64,000 nucleotides of DNA. Origin: Pseudotabrizicola sediminis (lineage in GTDB: Bacteria; Pseudomonadota; Alphaproteobacteria; Rhodobacterales; Rhodobacteraceae). How positions within the stretch are numbered: position 1 is the stretch's first letter; every line of letters begins with the position of its first letter. Where the stretch lies: contig NZ_RPEM01000001.1 in the NCBI RefSeq assembly GCF_004745575.1, positions 62,001-126,000 of the forward strand, read 5' to 3'. Below are positions 9,650 to 18,685 of this stretch, one piece after another. The translations under genes were made by a program, and so were the position numbers. A model generated the notes under the pieces. It worked only from the letters and a program-made list of their open reading frames with translations, made no database searches and was not told where the DNA came from.

Positions 9650-10954
9650 TTACAGTGCCCGCAGTTTCAGCTTCACGATCCGGTTTTCGCGCTTTTGCAA
9701 CACCTCGAACCGGAAACCGTGGAAGCTGAACGCCTGACCCTCATTCGGGATCATCTGCGCCTCATGGATCACGAGGCCTGCAATGGTGTTGGCCTCGTCA
9801 TCAGGCAGGTTCCAGTCCAGCGCGCGGTTCAGGTCGCGGATCGTCATCTGACCCTCGATCAGATAGTCACCGTTCTCGGCCCGTTTCAGCGCAGATTCCT
9901 TGTGAACCACATCGAATTCATCGGTGATCTCGCCCACGATTTCTTCCAGAATATCCTCCAGCGTGATCAACCCCTGCAAGCCGCCGTATTCATCAACCAC
10001 CAGCGCAAAATGCGTGCGGCGCTTGAGGAATTCGCGCATCTGTTCATCCAGCGCCGTGGTGTCTGGGATGAAATAGGGCTTCATCGCCACTTTGACGATG
10101 TCCAGATCCTTGACCGACCCAAGCGTGCCATCCGTGGTGCGCAGCAGCCGGTCCACTTCGCGCAGCAGATCCTTGGCATGGACCACGCCCAGAATATTCT
10201 CTTCATCGCCGCGAAACAGCGGCAGGCGGGTGTGTGGCGAGGCCAGAACCTTGGTCAGAATCTCATCGGGCGACAGGTCGGCGTCGAGCATCTCGATATG
10301 GCGGCGGTGACGCATGATTTCATCCACCGTCCGGCTGCCCAGATCGAGCGCGCCCAGCAGGCGGTCGCGATCCTCTTTCTCCACCGCGCCTTCGGAATGG
10401 CCAAGGGCGATCGCCCCCATGATCTCTTCACGCAGGGCCAGGATCTTGCCTTCGGGGTCGGCACGTACCCCGAACAGCCGCAACACACCGCGGACCAGCA
10501 CCCGCACGACCGAGACAATGGGCGAGAACAGAAGGATGAGCACCCGAATGATGGGGGCCACGCGGGTGGCAACGCCTTCGGGAAAGGTGATGGCAAGGGT
10601 CTTGGGCAGCACCTCGCCAAAGATCAGCACCAGAATGGTCATGCCCAGCGTGGCAAAGGCCACCCCGGAATCGCCCAGCACCCGGGTCAGCAGCGCGGTG
10701 GCAAGCGAGGCCGACAGGATGTTGACCACGTTGTTGCCCAAGAGGATCGCACCGATCATGCGCTCATTGTCTTCGGTCACCTTCATTGCTGCGGCGGCCC
10801 CGAGCGAGCCCTTGTCGGCAAGGGTTTTCAACTTGGCGCGCGAGGCGGCTGTCAAGGCGGTTTCCGACCCGGAAAAGAACGCGGACAGCACCAGCAGACA
10901 CATGATTCCCGCGGCAGTCAGCCAGAAGGCGGAGTCGAGGGCAGAGTTTTCCAT
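9650..10954 (-). CDS. CorC/HlyC family membrane protein (DUF21-CBS-CorC_HlyC)
   Basis: 434-residue inner-membrane protein. Order: DUF21 transmembrane domain with about four segments (about 10-190; FFSGSETALTAASRAKL is the family signature), a CBS pair (about 210-340; MRHRRHIEMLDAD, FALVVDEYGGLQGLITLEDI), and the C-terminal CorC_HlyC domain (about 355-430; GFRFEVLQKRENRIVKLKLR). Such proteins are implicated in Mg2+/Co2+ homeostasis; the older hemolysin label is misleading. Stops 34 bases from the convergent HerA-like gene. Confidence 0.9.
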   Translation of the reverse strand: MENSALDSAFWLTAAGIMCLLVLSAFFSGSETALTAASRAKLKTLADKGSLGAAAAMKVTEDNERMIGAILLGNNVVNILSASLATALLTRVLGDSGVAFATLGMTILVLIFGEVLPKTLAITFPEGVATRVAPIIRVLILLFSPIVSVVRVLVRGVLRLFGVRADPEGKILALREEIMGAIALGHSEGAVEKEDRDRLLGALDLGSRTVDEIMRHRRHIEMLDADLSPDEILTKVLASPHTRLPLFRGDEENILGVVHAKDLLREVDRLLRTTDGTLGSVKDLDIVKVAMKPYFIPDTTALDEQMREFLKRRTHFALVVDEYGGLQGLITLEDILEEIVGEITDEFDVVHKESALKRAENGDYLIEGQMTIRDLNRALDWNLPDDEANTIAGLVIHEAQMIPNEGQAFSFHGFRFEVLQKRENRIVKLKLRAL

Positions 10955-11012
10955 ATCGGTCTTTTTTCTGTTGCAAGGATGGGTGCCGTTATGCGGCGAG
11001 ACGGGATGTGGT

Positions 11013-11966
11013 TCAAGAACTCTTGGCAGGTTTCGCCAGCGGGTGATGCTTCAGAACCAGCGATTTCAGGTGATCATCCAGCACATGGGTGTAAATCTCG
11101 GTGGTCGACAAATCCGCATGGCCCAACAGCGTCTGGATAACGCGCAGATCGGCCCCGCCTGCCAGCAGATGGGTGGCAAAGGCATGGCGCAGGGCATGCG
11201 GGGTGACCCGCGCCGGAGAGACGCCGGCGGCCACGGCAATGTCTTTCAGCATCAGGTGGAAATGCTGACGGGTCAGGTGGCCATCTGCGCCCGGCCCCGG
11301 AAACAGCTGGCGCGAGGTTGGCTTGCCGGCCATGCGCGCGCGGTCTTCGGCCTCATCACGGTGGCGCAGCCAGTCGGCAAGGGCTGTGCGGGCAGGGGAG
11401 GACAGCGGCACCATGCGTTCCTTGCCGCCCTTGCCGCGCACCAGCACCATGCGCGGATCACCCCGCGCCGCCGCGACCGGCAGGCCCACCAGTTCGGTCA
11501 CCCGCATGCCGGTGGCATAGACCAGTTCCAGCAATGCCGTCGCGCGGGCCCGGTCAGCGGGCGTGCGGCCATGGCTGCGGGCGGCGTCCATCAGGCGGGT
11601 CACATCCTCTTGCGACAGCGCATCGGGCAGGCGCTGCACGGCCCCCGGCCCCTTGATGCGGATGGCCGGATTGTCGTCGCGCCAGCCTTCGTCATGCGCA
11701 AAGCGGTACATCTGCCGGACGGAAGACAGCCGCCGCGCACGGGTGGCCTTTGACAACCCATTGGCATCGCAGGACACCAGATAGGCTTCGACATCGCCAC
11801 GCGTGACAGTGGCAAAGCTGGAGTTGCGATGCGCGACCCAAGTGGCAAAATCCTTCAGATCGCGCCCGTAAGCCAGCTGTGTGTTGCGCGCAGCACCCTG
11901 TTCGGCGGCATGCGAGTCCAGAAAGGTGGAAATCCAGCCGTCAGCGGTGGCGGGGGCGGTGGTCAT
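11013..11966 (-). CDS. xerD: Site-specific tyrosine recombinase XerD
   Basis: 317-residue chromosome-dimer resolution recombinase. The N-terminal SAM-like core-binding domain (about 5-95) precedes the catalytic domain. Catalytic residues are readable: Arg in YATGMRVTELVGL, Lys in VRGKGGKER, His-x-x-Arg in TPHALRHAFATHLL, His in LLGHADLSTTEIYTH and the nucleophile Tyr in the last motif. It lies next to aroK-aroB on the opposite strand and away from any mobile features, which supports a housekeeping Xer role rather than a phage integrase. Start overlaps the stop of the upstream secreted-protein gene by 4 bases. Confidence 0.92.
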   Translation of the reverse strand: MTTAPATADGWISTFLDSHAAEQGAARNTQLAYGRDLKDFATWVAHRNSSFATVTRGDVEAYLVSCDANGLSKATRARRLSSVRQMYRFAHDEGWRDDNPAIRIKGPGAVQRLPDALSQEDVTRLMDAARSHGRTPADRARATALLELVYATGMRVTELVGLPVAAARGDPRMVLVRGKGGKERMVPLSSPARTALADWLRHRDEAEDRARMAGKPTSRQLFPGPGADGHLTRQHFHLMLKDIAVAAGVSPARVTPHALRHAFATHLLAGGADLRVIQTLLGHADLSTTEIYTHVLDDHLKSLVLKHHPLAKPAKSS

Positions 11967-13540
11967 CCCCGCCGCTCCAGCAGCATCAGCTCCAATGCGG
12001 TGCGCCGGGCAATGTCTTCCAGCCCGACATGGCGCAGAAACGCCAGACCATCGGTCACGCCCGACAGGTTGCCCTGCACGCCATGCCCGATCTTTTCCAC
12101 CGCCAGCAGAATCGCCTCGCCCATCCGCCGCTGCTCCAGCAGCGCGGCAAATTCGGGGGCCGTCCCGGCGCGCAGAAAGGCGGGCGCAATGGCGCGGCCC
12201 AGCGATTCTGGCGGCAGCGCACCCGACAGCGACCCCGTCGCCAGCCCGATCAGAAACGCCTCGCGCGGGGATTCGGGTTTGCGGGCCTGGGCGATGGACT
12301 CGTAAGACGGGGACAACAGCCCCAGCTCGAACGCGATGCGCCCGGCCTGACCGGTCAGCGGCAGGCGCGACAGATCCTGCGCGAACAGGATGGCAAAGGG
12401 CACCTCCAGCTCTGCCTCGGTCATCCGCGCCCAGGCGGCCGGCAGGCTTTGCGCCACCGCCCCCGGATCACCCGTCCGCAGCGCGGTTTCAAACCGCTGG
12501 AACGCCTCCACCCGGTCCCACACGCCGCCAGAAGCGGCGGGCAGGCGTTCGGTATAAAGCCCCAAAAGCACGTTGGGCGCGATCACCCCGGCGCGGGCCA
12601 GACGTTCGGCCGATTCGATCTGGGCCTTCCAGCCGGCGGTGTCGCGCAACTCTGCATGGGCAAAGGCCAGCGGCAGGCTCTGGGTCGATTGCGGCTCGCC
12701 GATGGCCTCGAACATGCGCCACGAAAGCGGCGTCATCCGAGCGGGAATCGGGGGCAGGGCGTCGCCTTCGTAAAGATCGGGGTCCAGAAACCGCGACAGC
12801 AGCGAATCTTCTTCCGCCGTCACATAGCCAAGCGCCTGCGCCGTCCGCAATGTCAGCGCCGCCGCATTCCAGTCGCCCGACCGCGCCACACAAAAGATGC
12901 GGGCCGGAAAGGTGGGGGCCAGATTGGGGGTTGCCTGCATCATCCGGCAGCCCTGATCTTCGTTGCCGGTCAAGAGCGCCACGTCAAAGGCGCGGCGGAA
13001 CAGTTCGGGGTCACCCGTCGGCGCGACGCGCAGCAGCCCGGCCGCCTGATCCAGCGCCCCCAGTGCCAGAAGCCGGTCGATCCGTGCCAGCAGCAGCGTG
13101 CCCTTGCCGGTGCTGTCGGGGGGTGGGGCGGCTTCGGCCAGCATCAGCGTCATGGTCAGCGCCTGCAGCGCGGGCAGCTGATCGCCACGTTCGCGCAGAA
13201 TGGCGGCGCGCACCTCCTCTTCCAGCCCCATGCCCCACAGATCGCGCGGCAGGCCGGTGGTGGCGGGCGACAAAAGGCCGATCGCATCGGGCGAGGGCGC
13301 ATCCAGAATGCTGACCGCCACATCCTGTGGCAAGGCGCCGCCCGTGGTGACCGGGGCCTCGTCACGCTTCACGGTTGCGGCAGGCGACCCGATGGCCGAA
13401 CCGGCGGGGGCGGCGACTGAACTGGACAGCCAGTCGATGGCCGACAACGGGGTCTGGGCCCCGACCGGCACAGCGATCAGGGTCACCGCGCAGCAGATCG
13501 CGGGAAACCTGACCGCAACCCATTTTGCCTCAATCGGCAT
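11963..13540 (-). CDS. Secreted alpha-helical hypothetical protein, upstream of xerD
   Basis: 525 residues with an N-terminal signal (FPAICCAVTLIAVPVGAQ). The body is Ala/Leu-rich with many short helix-loop-helix stretches, resembling TPR or SEL1-like solenoids without a clear consensus. I do not recognise a catalytic motif. It starts inside the end of a 44-residue membrane ORF (11-base overlap, ATG 13540) and its stop overlaps the xerD start (ATGA), so the three genes form one coupled unit. The upstream peptide begins about 280 bases from aroK. Function is unknown. Confidence 0.75.
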   Translation of the reverse strand: MPIEAKWVAVRFPAICCAVTLIAVPVGAQTPLSAIDWLSSSVAAPAGSAIGSPAATVKRDEAPVTTGGALPQDVAVSILDAPSPDAIGLLSPATTGLPRDLWGMGLEEEVRAAILRERGDQLPALQALTMTLMLAEAAPPPDSTGKGTLLLARIDRLLALGALDQAAGLLRVAPTGDPELFRRAFDVALLTGNEDQGCRMMQATPNLAPTFPARIFCVARSGDWNAAALTLRTAQALGYVTAEEDSLLSRFLDPDLYEGDALPPIPARMTPLSWRMFEAIGEPQSTQSLPLAFAHAELRDTAGWKAQIESAERLARAGVIAPNVLLGLYTERLPAASGGVWDRVEAFQRFETALRTGDPGAVAQSLPAAWARMTEAELEVPFAILFAQDLSRLPLTGQAGRIAFELGLLSPSYESIAQARKPESPREAFLIGLATGSLSGALPPESLGRAIAPAFLRAGTAPEFAALLEQRRMGEAILLAVEKIGHGVQGNLSGVTDGLAFLRHVGLEDIARRTALELMLLERRG

Positions 13541-13664
13541 TCAGCGTCACCGGAACGGTCACCTGGCTCTGATCGGGCGACAGGTCTGCCAGATAGGCAT
13601 AGCCGGTCAGGGCCGCAAACCCCAACAGACCCAATACAACGACCGCCTTGAGGATACGCCCCAT
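13530..13664 (-). CDS. 44-residue membrane peptide upstream of the secreted protein
   Basis: A short open frame: MGRILKAVVVLGLLGFAALT, then GYAYLADLSPDQ and VTVPVTLNAD. It has one clear transmembrane helix (about residues 5-22) followed by a short polar tail, predicted periplasmic. Its stop overlaps the start of the 525-residue gene by 11 bases, suggesting coupled translation. Start at 13664 has no strong ribosome-binding sequence, but the amino-acid pattern (helix plus acidic tail) is too protein-like to be accidental. Function unknown. Confidence 0.65.
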   Translation of the reverse strand: MGRILKAVVVLGLLGFAALTGYAYLADLSPDQSQVTVPVTLNAD

Positions 13665-13944
13665 TGTGTTTCTGCCCTTTCAGCCCGATGTTCTGCGCGC
13701 CACGGGTTTATCCCGTCGTCTTGCCGCAGTCGCTCTTTATGTCGCACGTAACGCACCACACGGGAACAGCGCAAACTTCGCCACCTCCGGATGATTTCGG
13801 TGCGATTGTATATGGCATTCGCGCCGAGTTCACGCCATGAACAAAAAAATGCACGTGATGCGGGCGAAACGCCGCTGTGCCGGTCAGGCCGGGCGCAGAC
13901 AGGGCCAGACGATGCCGCTCCGTGACTGAACCGAAGGAGGCAAC

Positions 13945-14493
13945 GTGGCACGCCTGAAAAAGACGGTCGCCATGGTGGGGATGATGGGGGCGGGAAAGAC
14001 CGCGGTGGGGACGGCCCTGGCGCGGGCGCTTGGCGTGCCCTTTCTTGATTCGGATGATGAAATCGTCCGCGCGGCCAACCGGTCGATCACCGAGATCTTC
14101 GAGCGTGACGGCGAGCCGTTTTTCCGGGCCCGCGAATCCGAAGTTCTGGCGCGGCTGTTGCGCGGTCCGCCTTGCGTGCTGTCCACCGGGGGCGGGGCCT
14201 ACCTTGCCGACAGCAACCGACGGCTGATCTCCGAGGTCGGGATCGCGGTCTGGCTGCGCGCCGATCTGGATCTGTTGTGGAACCGCGTGCGGCACAAGGC
14301 AACACGCCCTTTGCTGCGCACGTCGAACCCGCGCGAAACCCTGCGTGCCTTGTATGACGCCCGCGTGCCGTTTTACTCTCAGGCAGACATCACGGTGGAT
14401 GCCAGTGCCGATCTGTCGATCGAGGGCATGGCAGACCGGGTGATCACGGCGCTTGGCGCGCGCCCCGATGTGCTGGATGGAGACATGACATGA
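13945..14493 (+). CDS. aroK: Shikimate kinase
   Basis: Phosphorylates shikimate to shikimate-3-phosphate in aromatic amino acid synthesis. 182 residues. P-loop MVGMMGAGKTAVG, DSDDEI for shikimate binding, GGGAY in STGGGAYLAD, and RPLLRTSNP for the lid. The start is GTG 13945 preceded by a strong GAAGGAGG at 13932-13939. The stop overlaps the aroB ATG (ATGA at 14490), the standard aroK-aroB pair. Confidence 0.95.
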   Translation: MARLKKTVAMVGMMGAGKTAVGTALARALGVPFLDSDDEIVRAANRSITEIFERDGEPFFRARESEVLARLLRGPPCVLSTGGGAYLADSNRRLISEVGIAVWLRADLDLLWNRVRHKATRPLLRTSNPRETLRALYDARVPFYSQADITVDASADLSIEGMADRVITALGARPDVLDGDMT

Positions 14494-15605
14494 CGGTGGA
14501 TGTGGTTCCGGTCGATCTGGGTGCCCGCAGCTATGAGGTGCGGATCGGCCCCGGTCTGATCGACGGGGCCGGGGAGCAGCTTTTGCCGTTCCTGCGACGG
14601 CGCAAGGTGGCGATTGTCACCGATGAAACCGTGGCGGCGCAGCATCTGGACCGGCTGCTGGCGTCTTTGGCAGGCTCTGGCATCGCGGCGACGGCGCTCG
14701 CGCTGCCGCCGGGGGAAAGCACCAAGGGCTGGCCGGAATTTGCCCGCGCCACCGAATGGCTACTGGAACAGAAGATCGAGCGGCGCGATCTGGTCGTGGC
14801 CTTCGGCGGCGGGGTGATCGGCGATCTGGCGGGGTTTGCGGCGGCCGTGCTGCGGCGCGGGGTCCGCTTTGCCCAGATCCCCACCACCTTGCTGTCACAG
14901 GTTGACAGCTCGGTCGGTGGCAAGACCGGGATCAACACCGCGCAGGGCAAGAACCTTGTCGGTGCCTTCCATCAGCCCACCGTTGTGCTGGCCGATATCG
15001 ACGTGCTGGGGTCGTTGCCCGCCCGCGATTTTCTGGCAGGCTACGGCGAGGTGGTGAAATACGGTCTGCTGGGCGATGCCGCGTTCTTTGATTGGCTGGA
15101 GGTGAACGCCCCCGCCATGTCGCGCGACCGCGCCTTGCGCCAATATGCCGTGCGTCGTTCGGTCGAGATGAAGGCCGGGATTGTCAGCCGCGACGAGACC
15201 GAGGAAGGCGAACGCGCGCTGCTCAATCTGGGCCATACCTTCTGTCACGCGCTGGAAAAGGCCACCGGCTATTCTGACCGCTTGCTGCATGGCGAAGGCG
15301 TGGCCATTGGATGCGTGCTTGCGTTCGAGTTGTCGCAGCGTCTGGGCCTGTGTGCGCAGGAAGCCCCCAGCCGCGTGCGCGCCCATCTGCGCGCCATGGG
15401 CACCAAGGTGGACCTGAGCGACATCCCCGGCGACCTGCCGGACGCGGGCGCGCTGCTGGCGCTCATGGGGCAGGATAAAAAGGTGGTGGATGGCCAGTTG
15501 CGGTTCATTCTGGCGCGCGGCATCGGCGAGGCTTTTGTCGCAGACGGCGTGCCGGGGGATAAAGTGAAAACACTTCTGGCTGAGGCCCTTGCCGCGCGAG
15601 GTTGA
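14490..15605 (+). CDS. aroB: 3-dehydroquinate synthase
   Basis: Second shikimate-pathway enzyme, NAD- and Zn-dependent conversion of DAHP to 3-dehydroquinate. 371 residues. The nucleotide-binding part (GGGVIGDLAGFAAA) and the active-site stretches DSSVGGKTGIN, GYGEVVKYGLL and LNLGHTFCHALE (Zn ligands) are present. Coupled to aroK by a 4-base overlap. Stops 16 bases before the convergent GT25 gene; no terminator is evident between them. Confidence 0.95.
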   Translation: MTVDVVPVDLGARSYEVRIGPGLIDGAGEQLLPFLRRRKVAIVTDETVAAQHLDRLLASLAGSGIAATALALPPGESTKGWPEFARATEWLLEQKIERRDLVVAFGGGVIGDLAGFAAAVLRRGVRFAQIPTTLLSQVDSSVGGKTGINTAQGKNLVGAFHQPTVVLADIDVLGSLPARDFLAGYGEVVKYGLLGDAAFFDWLEVNAPAMSRDRALRQYAVRRSVEMKAGIVSRDETEEGERALLNLGHTFCHALEKATGYSDRLLHGEGVAIGCVLAFELSQRLGLCAQEAPSRVRAHLRAMGTKVDLSDIPGDLPDAGALLALMGQDKKVVDGQLRFILARGIGEAFVADGVPGDKVKTLLAEALAARG

Positions 15606-15620
15606 TGTGTTTCCCGAAGT

Positions 15621-16349
15621 TCAGCGCCAAAGGCTGTTCCACAAGGCCCAGCCATAGACTGGCACCCGCCGTTGCAAATTACGCCAATCATTCTTCGTGC
15701 CGCCATCTGCCACCCGATCCGATCCGATGTCGCTTTTTACATAAGTCAGTCCGACAGGCGGGATATCAAAGGACATGCCCTGACCGGTGCGCGCCAACAG
15801 ATAGCGAAGCTGATTGTCTACCGGCGCAAAAATCAGCTGCTGTTTGAGATAGGAAAGAAAGGCCGCAGCCCCTCGCCGGTTCCAGAGCAGCGCCGATGCC
15901 AGCATCGGAAACTGCCAGGACCTGCGCAATTTGCGGCCCTCGATCATTGTCAGATCTTTGTAACGCTTTGCATACGCTGAAGAAAGGTTAATGCATTGCC
16001 AATTGATATCAGGGTGTGCGTCCAGCCATTTCAGCGCTTCCTGAATGGTTGGACGTGTTTGCTCGTCAAAGCAGATGTCATCCTCAAAAACAATGCAGTG
16101 GTCTTCATCCGTTGACAGGAATTTTTCGAGGCAACGCTTATGACTGAGTGCGCAGCCAAGTTCGCCCTTCTGAATCATGCGTCTGTGCAGCCAACGGAAG
16201 CGCTTGGGATCAAATTCAGGGTGGCTGTCCACCACGTCAGGAACAATGGCCGTGACCCTTTCGAAGCGCCACCCGACCTTGTCAAATTGCGCTTTCGCCG
16301 ACGCCAACCGCTCGGTACTGCGGTCCAGATTGATAAGAAGAATAAGCAA
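15621..16349 (-). CDS. Glycosyltransferase family 25 (LOS-type) protein
   Basis: 242 residues, predicted cytoplasmic sugar transferase for lipooligosaccharide or surface glycans. The GT25 hallmarks are INLDRSTERL at the N-terminus, GELGCALSHKRCLE, and the acidic FEDDICF. Start is uncertain: AGGAG at 16356-16360 favours TTG 16349 (spacing 6) over TTG 16355. It is AT-richer than aroB and adjoins the left end of the integrative element, so it may itself have been acquired, though it lies outside the tRNA-like boundary. Donor and acceptor sugars are unknown. Confidence 0.8.
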   Translation of the reverse strand: MLILLINLDRSTERLASAKAQFDKVGWRFERVTAIVPDVVDSHPEFDPKRFRWLHRRMIQKGELGCALSHKRCLEKFLSTDEDHCIVFEDDICFDEQTRPTIQEALKWLDAHPDINWQCINLSSAYAKRYKDLTMIEGRKLRRSWQFPMLASALLWNRRGAAAFLSYLKQQLIFAPVDNQLRYLLARTGQGMSFDIPPVGLTYVKSDIGSDRVADGGTKNDWRNLQRRVPVYGWALWNSLWR

Positions 16350-16855
16350 TTTCAACTCCTTGCTGTGCCAACTGCATCAGCTCTTTTGCACTGCGCATCT
16401 TGGGTCAAGGCAACAAAGCTGCGCAGGTCACACGTAAAGAAACTGACTAAAGGCCCCGAAAGCAGGCGACTAAGCTTTGCCAGGATGGCAGGCGCTGCAA
16501 GCGTGTGCTGCGGGGAAAATATACCGAAGCAAGGCGCAAAACCAAGCTAGGCTCTGCTTCCAGAACACTCCTGGAAAACGGTTGGCTGGGGCGCAGCAGT
16601 TCGAAGCCTTGGGTAGAACTGGTACCAAAATGATGCAGAGCCTGTTGGCAGTGGGGCAACGGTTGGGGCGGTTGGGCTGGGAACTGCGATCTGGCATTCG
16701 CTGCGTATGCCTGTTCACCAGTAGCTTTGATGTAAACAGACATCCGTTTTTCAGTGACAGTCGGTAAAGGAGCCTGTATTTCTTGGATGTTTTAGAGCAT
16801 CTAGGCTTGCCGCGTGTCAGGCGGATTTTCAGGCTCACACCTTTGAGGAGCGCCA
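16350..16855. other. Left junction of the integrative element
   Basis: A 500-base stretch without a supported gene. It contains the tRNA-Gln-like remnant at 16581-16665 and, near the right end, the ribosome-binding region of the LRR gene (GAGGAG at 16842-16847). Several frames of 90-140 codons are open on the minus strand but have no family features. Confidence 0.55.
16581..16665 (-). pseudogene. Decayed tRNA-Gln copy, putative left attachment site
   Basis: Compared with the intact tRNA-Gln at 23674-23748 and its flank: GTTGGCTGGGGCGC is identical over 14 bases (including the encoded CCA complement and acceptor end), then TTCGAA, TGGGTA, GGTACCAAAA (anticodon loop region), GATGC and TTGGC recur in the same order and spacing with scattered changes and small indels. 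The fold is broken, so it is not functional. Same orientation as the intact gene, as expected for duplicated ends left by tRNA-targeted integration. Confidence 0.7.
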
Positions 16856-18685
16856 ATGAACGATGCGGCCCAAGCTTACGAAGATGCAAAGCAGTTAATA
16901 AGAACTGCGAAAGAGAAAGGGGAAACTAAACTCACCTTCTACGATGACAGTTTCCGCGCGCTTGAAAACTTGCCCCCGGAGATCGCTGATCTTAAGAATT
17001 TAGAATCGCTCAATCTTCATCGCACCAAAATCACTGATCGAGAGCTCAAGCATGTTTCTTCGCTTACGGAATTGCGGTATCTCAATTTAGGTTATACCAA
17101 GATCACAGATGAGGCACTTGCTAACATTTCTAGCCTTGTAAATTTAAATCATTTGGAACTCCAGAATACTCATTTAACAGATGTTGGGCTTGATCGTATT
17201 GTAGGATTATCTGAACTGAAGGTACTTGTGCTCTACTACACACAGATTTCTGACGATAGTTTCGATGTCTTCTCTAAACTTCCAAAGCTATCGTTCCTTG
17301 CTCTGAGTGGCAACCGGGTTGGTGATAAGGGACTTGGGCGCATCACCGAACTCACTGAATTGAGAGGGCTCGTACTCGGGAGAACCCAGATCACTGATAA
17401 AGGGCTTCGTCATATTTCTGGTCTACGGGGTTTGACGAGACTGCACTTGGCGCAAGAAAAAATATCTGATAAGGGGCTCATTTTTATCGAAAATTTAAAA
17501 GATATGAGTATTCTAAAACTTGATGGAACCCAGATTACAGATGATGGGCTCCGCAGCATTTCCAAGCTCTCAGCGATGCGTGCACTTTCACTTTCCGATA
17601 CAAAGATCAGCGAAACTGGACTAGGCAACATTGCAGGTCTCAAAGCACTAACTAGCCTTTTTCTGGACGGTGCTCATGTGTCTGACATGCGACCCATCTT
17701 GAACTTTCAAAGTCTTGCAGAAGGCAGAGTTCGTTTCTCTAGAATTCCGGCCCTTGATTATGATCCGATACTGAAGGGGCTGTCGGCTATCGAAGACGAC
17801 GTGGAGCGCACGCGTGAGACTTTCGCCTATTTGCGTAGTGTCGGCAGTGAATGGCCTCCGATCCAGAGTGTGGTTCCGGAGCAGGATGACTTCCTCCGGG
17901 TCGAACTGGGCGATGACGGTAGGATCGATGTGCGTTCAGCGCGACCTTCTGGTGCGGAACTGAGTGACACGGTCAAACGAAAGGCCCATGTCAGACTCAA
18001 GACTAGAGCCAACATTTTGGCACAGGTCGCAGGCAACCAGTTTCCACGGCTCGCCAATGCTGCCCGAGAGCTGCAAAGCAGCCTCGATTTCCCTTTTGAA
18101 GAGATCGACATGCTCGAGGTACACTTCGGCCTAGAAGGGTTGCGGGGTATATATGAGCGGCGGAATGAAGGTGATGGCGAAGAGCGGTTGACGCAGGATG
18201 TGGTCGCCGCGCTAGACGGCGTCCTTTTCGTAGGACCGGGTCTGGTTCTCGACAACGAGGAGGTTCAAAAGCTAGAAGAACGCCGCGACAGGTACCGAGG
18301 CACTCCTTCCCAGGCAGAAATTGCCGCTCAAGATGCTGTCTCTACCGCAATCATTAACAACCCTAACATTTTCGGCGAGCGACTGCGTTCTTACAGCCAA
18401 AGTTTTATTGCTGGCTCACCTCAGGAGATGGACCGCTCACGCGTAGGGCAAGTGACGTTAAACCGAAATGCGTTAATTACTGTTGGAACGTTCTTCGCAG
18501 GAGGTATTCTTAATGGACCATTGGGTGTGATCGGCACCGAGTCAATGGCGTGGCTAGCACAGCACTTCGTAACGCTGTCGGCTGCGATACCGGGGTGGGG
18601 CGCTGCTATGCAAGTCTGGTTGACGCCCATCCTCATGCGTGCGCGTGAGGCATACCAAGCTGGAAAGTACTTTATCGATCGCTGA
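16856..18685 (+). CDS. Leucine-rich-repeat protein with hydrophobic C-terminal region (element cargo)
   Basis: 609 residues. After a charged N-terminal segment (1-45) come ten consecutive repeats of exactly 24 residues (about 46-285) with consensus LxxLxxLxLxxTxITDxGLxxIxx; examples are LRYLNLGYTKITDEAL and LRGLVLGRTQITDKGL. Residues 290-530 form an unrecognised mixed region without an obvious enzyme motif. Residues about 535-600 contain two hydrophobic stretches (LITVGTFFAGGILNGPLGVIG and a second near SAAIPGWGAAMQVWL), possible membrane segments. No signal peptide. The gene is notably AT-richer than the flanks, has its own GAGGAG site, and sits at the element edge where cargo is usual. A sensor-effector defence role is a hypothesis only. 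Confidence 0.8.
   Translation: MNDAAQAYEDAKQLIRTAKEKGETKLTFYDDSFRALENLPPEIADLKNLESLNLHRTKITDRELKHVSSLTELRYLNLGYTKITDEALANISSLVNLNHLELQNTHLTDVGLDRIVGLSELKVLVLYYTQISDDSFDVFSKLPKLSFLALSGNRVGDKGLGRITELTELRGLVLGRTQITDKGLRHISGLRGLTRLHLAQEKISDKGLIFIENLKDMSILKLDGTQITDDGLRSISKLSAMRALSLSDTKISETGLGNIAGLKALTSLFLDGAHVSDMRPILNFQSLAEGRVRFSRIPALDYDPILKGLSAIEDDVERTRETFAYLRSVGSEWPPIQSVVPEQDDFLRVELGDDGRIDVRSARPSGAELSDTVKRKAHVRLKTRANILAQVAGNQFPRLANAARELQSSLDFPFEEIDMLEVHFGLEGLRGIYERRNEGDGEERLTQDVVAALDGVLFVGPGLVLDNEEVQKLEERRDRYRGTPSQAEIAAQDAVSTAIINNPNIFGERLRSYSQSFIAGSPQEMDRSRVGQVTLNRNALITVGTFFAGGILNGPLGVIGTESMAWLAQHFVTLSAAIPGWGAAMQVWLTPILMRAREAYQAGKYFIDR

Noticed and set aside
11879-13420. Long plus-strand frames opposite the secreted protein and part of xerD
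   Set aside because: Antisense shadow with low-complexity Arg/Gln/Pro composition and no ribosome-binding site.
16447-16889. Open minus-strand frames of 98 and 139 codons at the left junction of the element
   Set aside because: They run through the decayed tRNA and the start of the LRR gene, and neither has a ribosome-binding site or a recognisable motif.
16856-18685. Type III effector interpretation of the LRR protein
   Set aside because: No NEL or other effector catalytic motif, no secretion system in the window, and a hydrophobic C-terminus; a mobile-element cargo role fits better.
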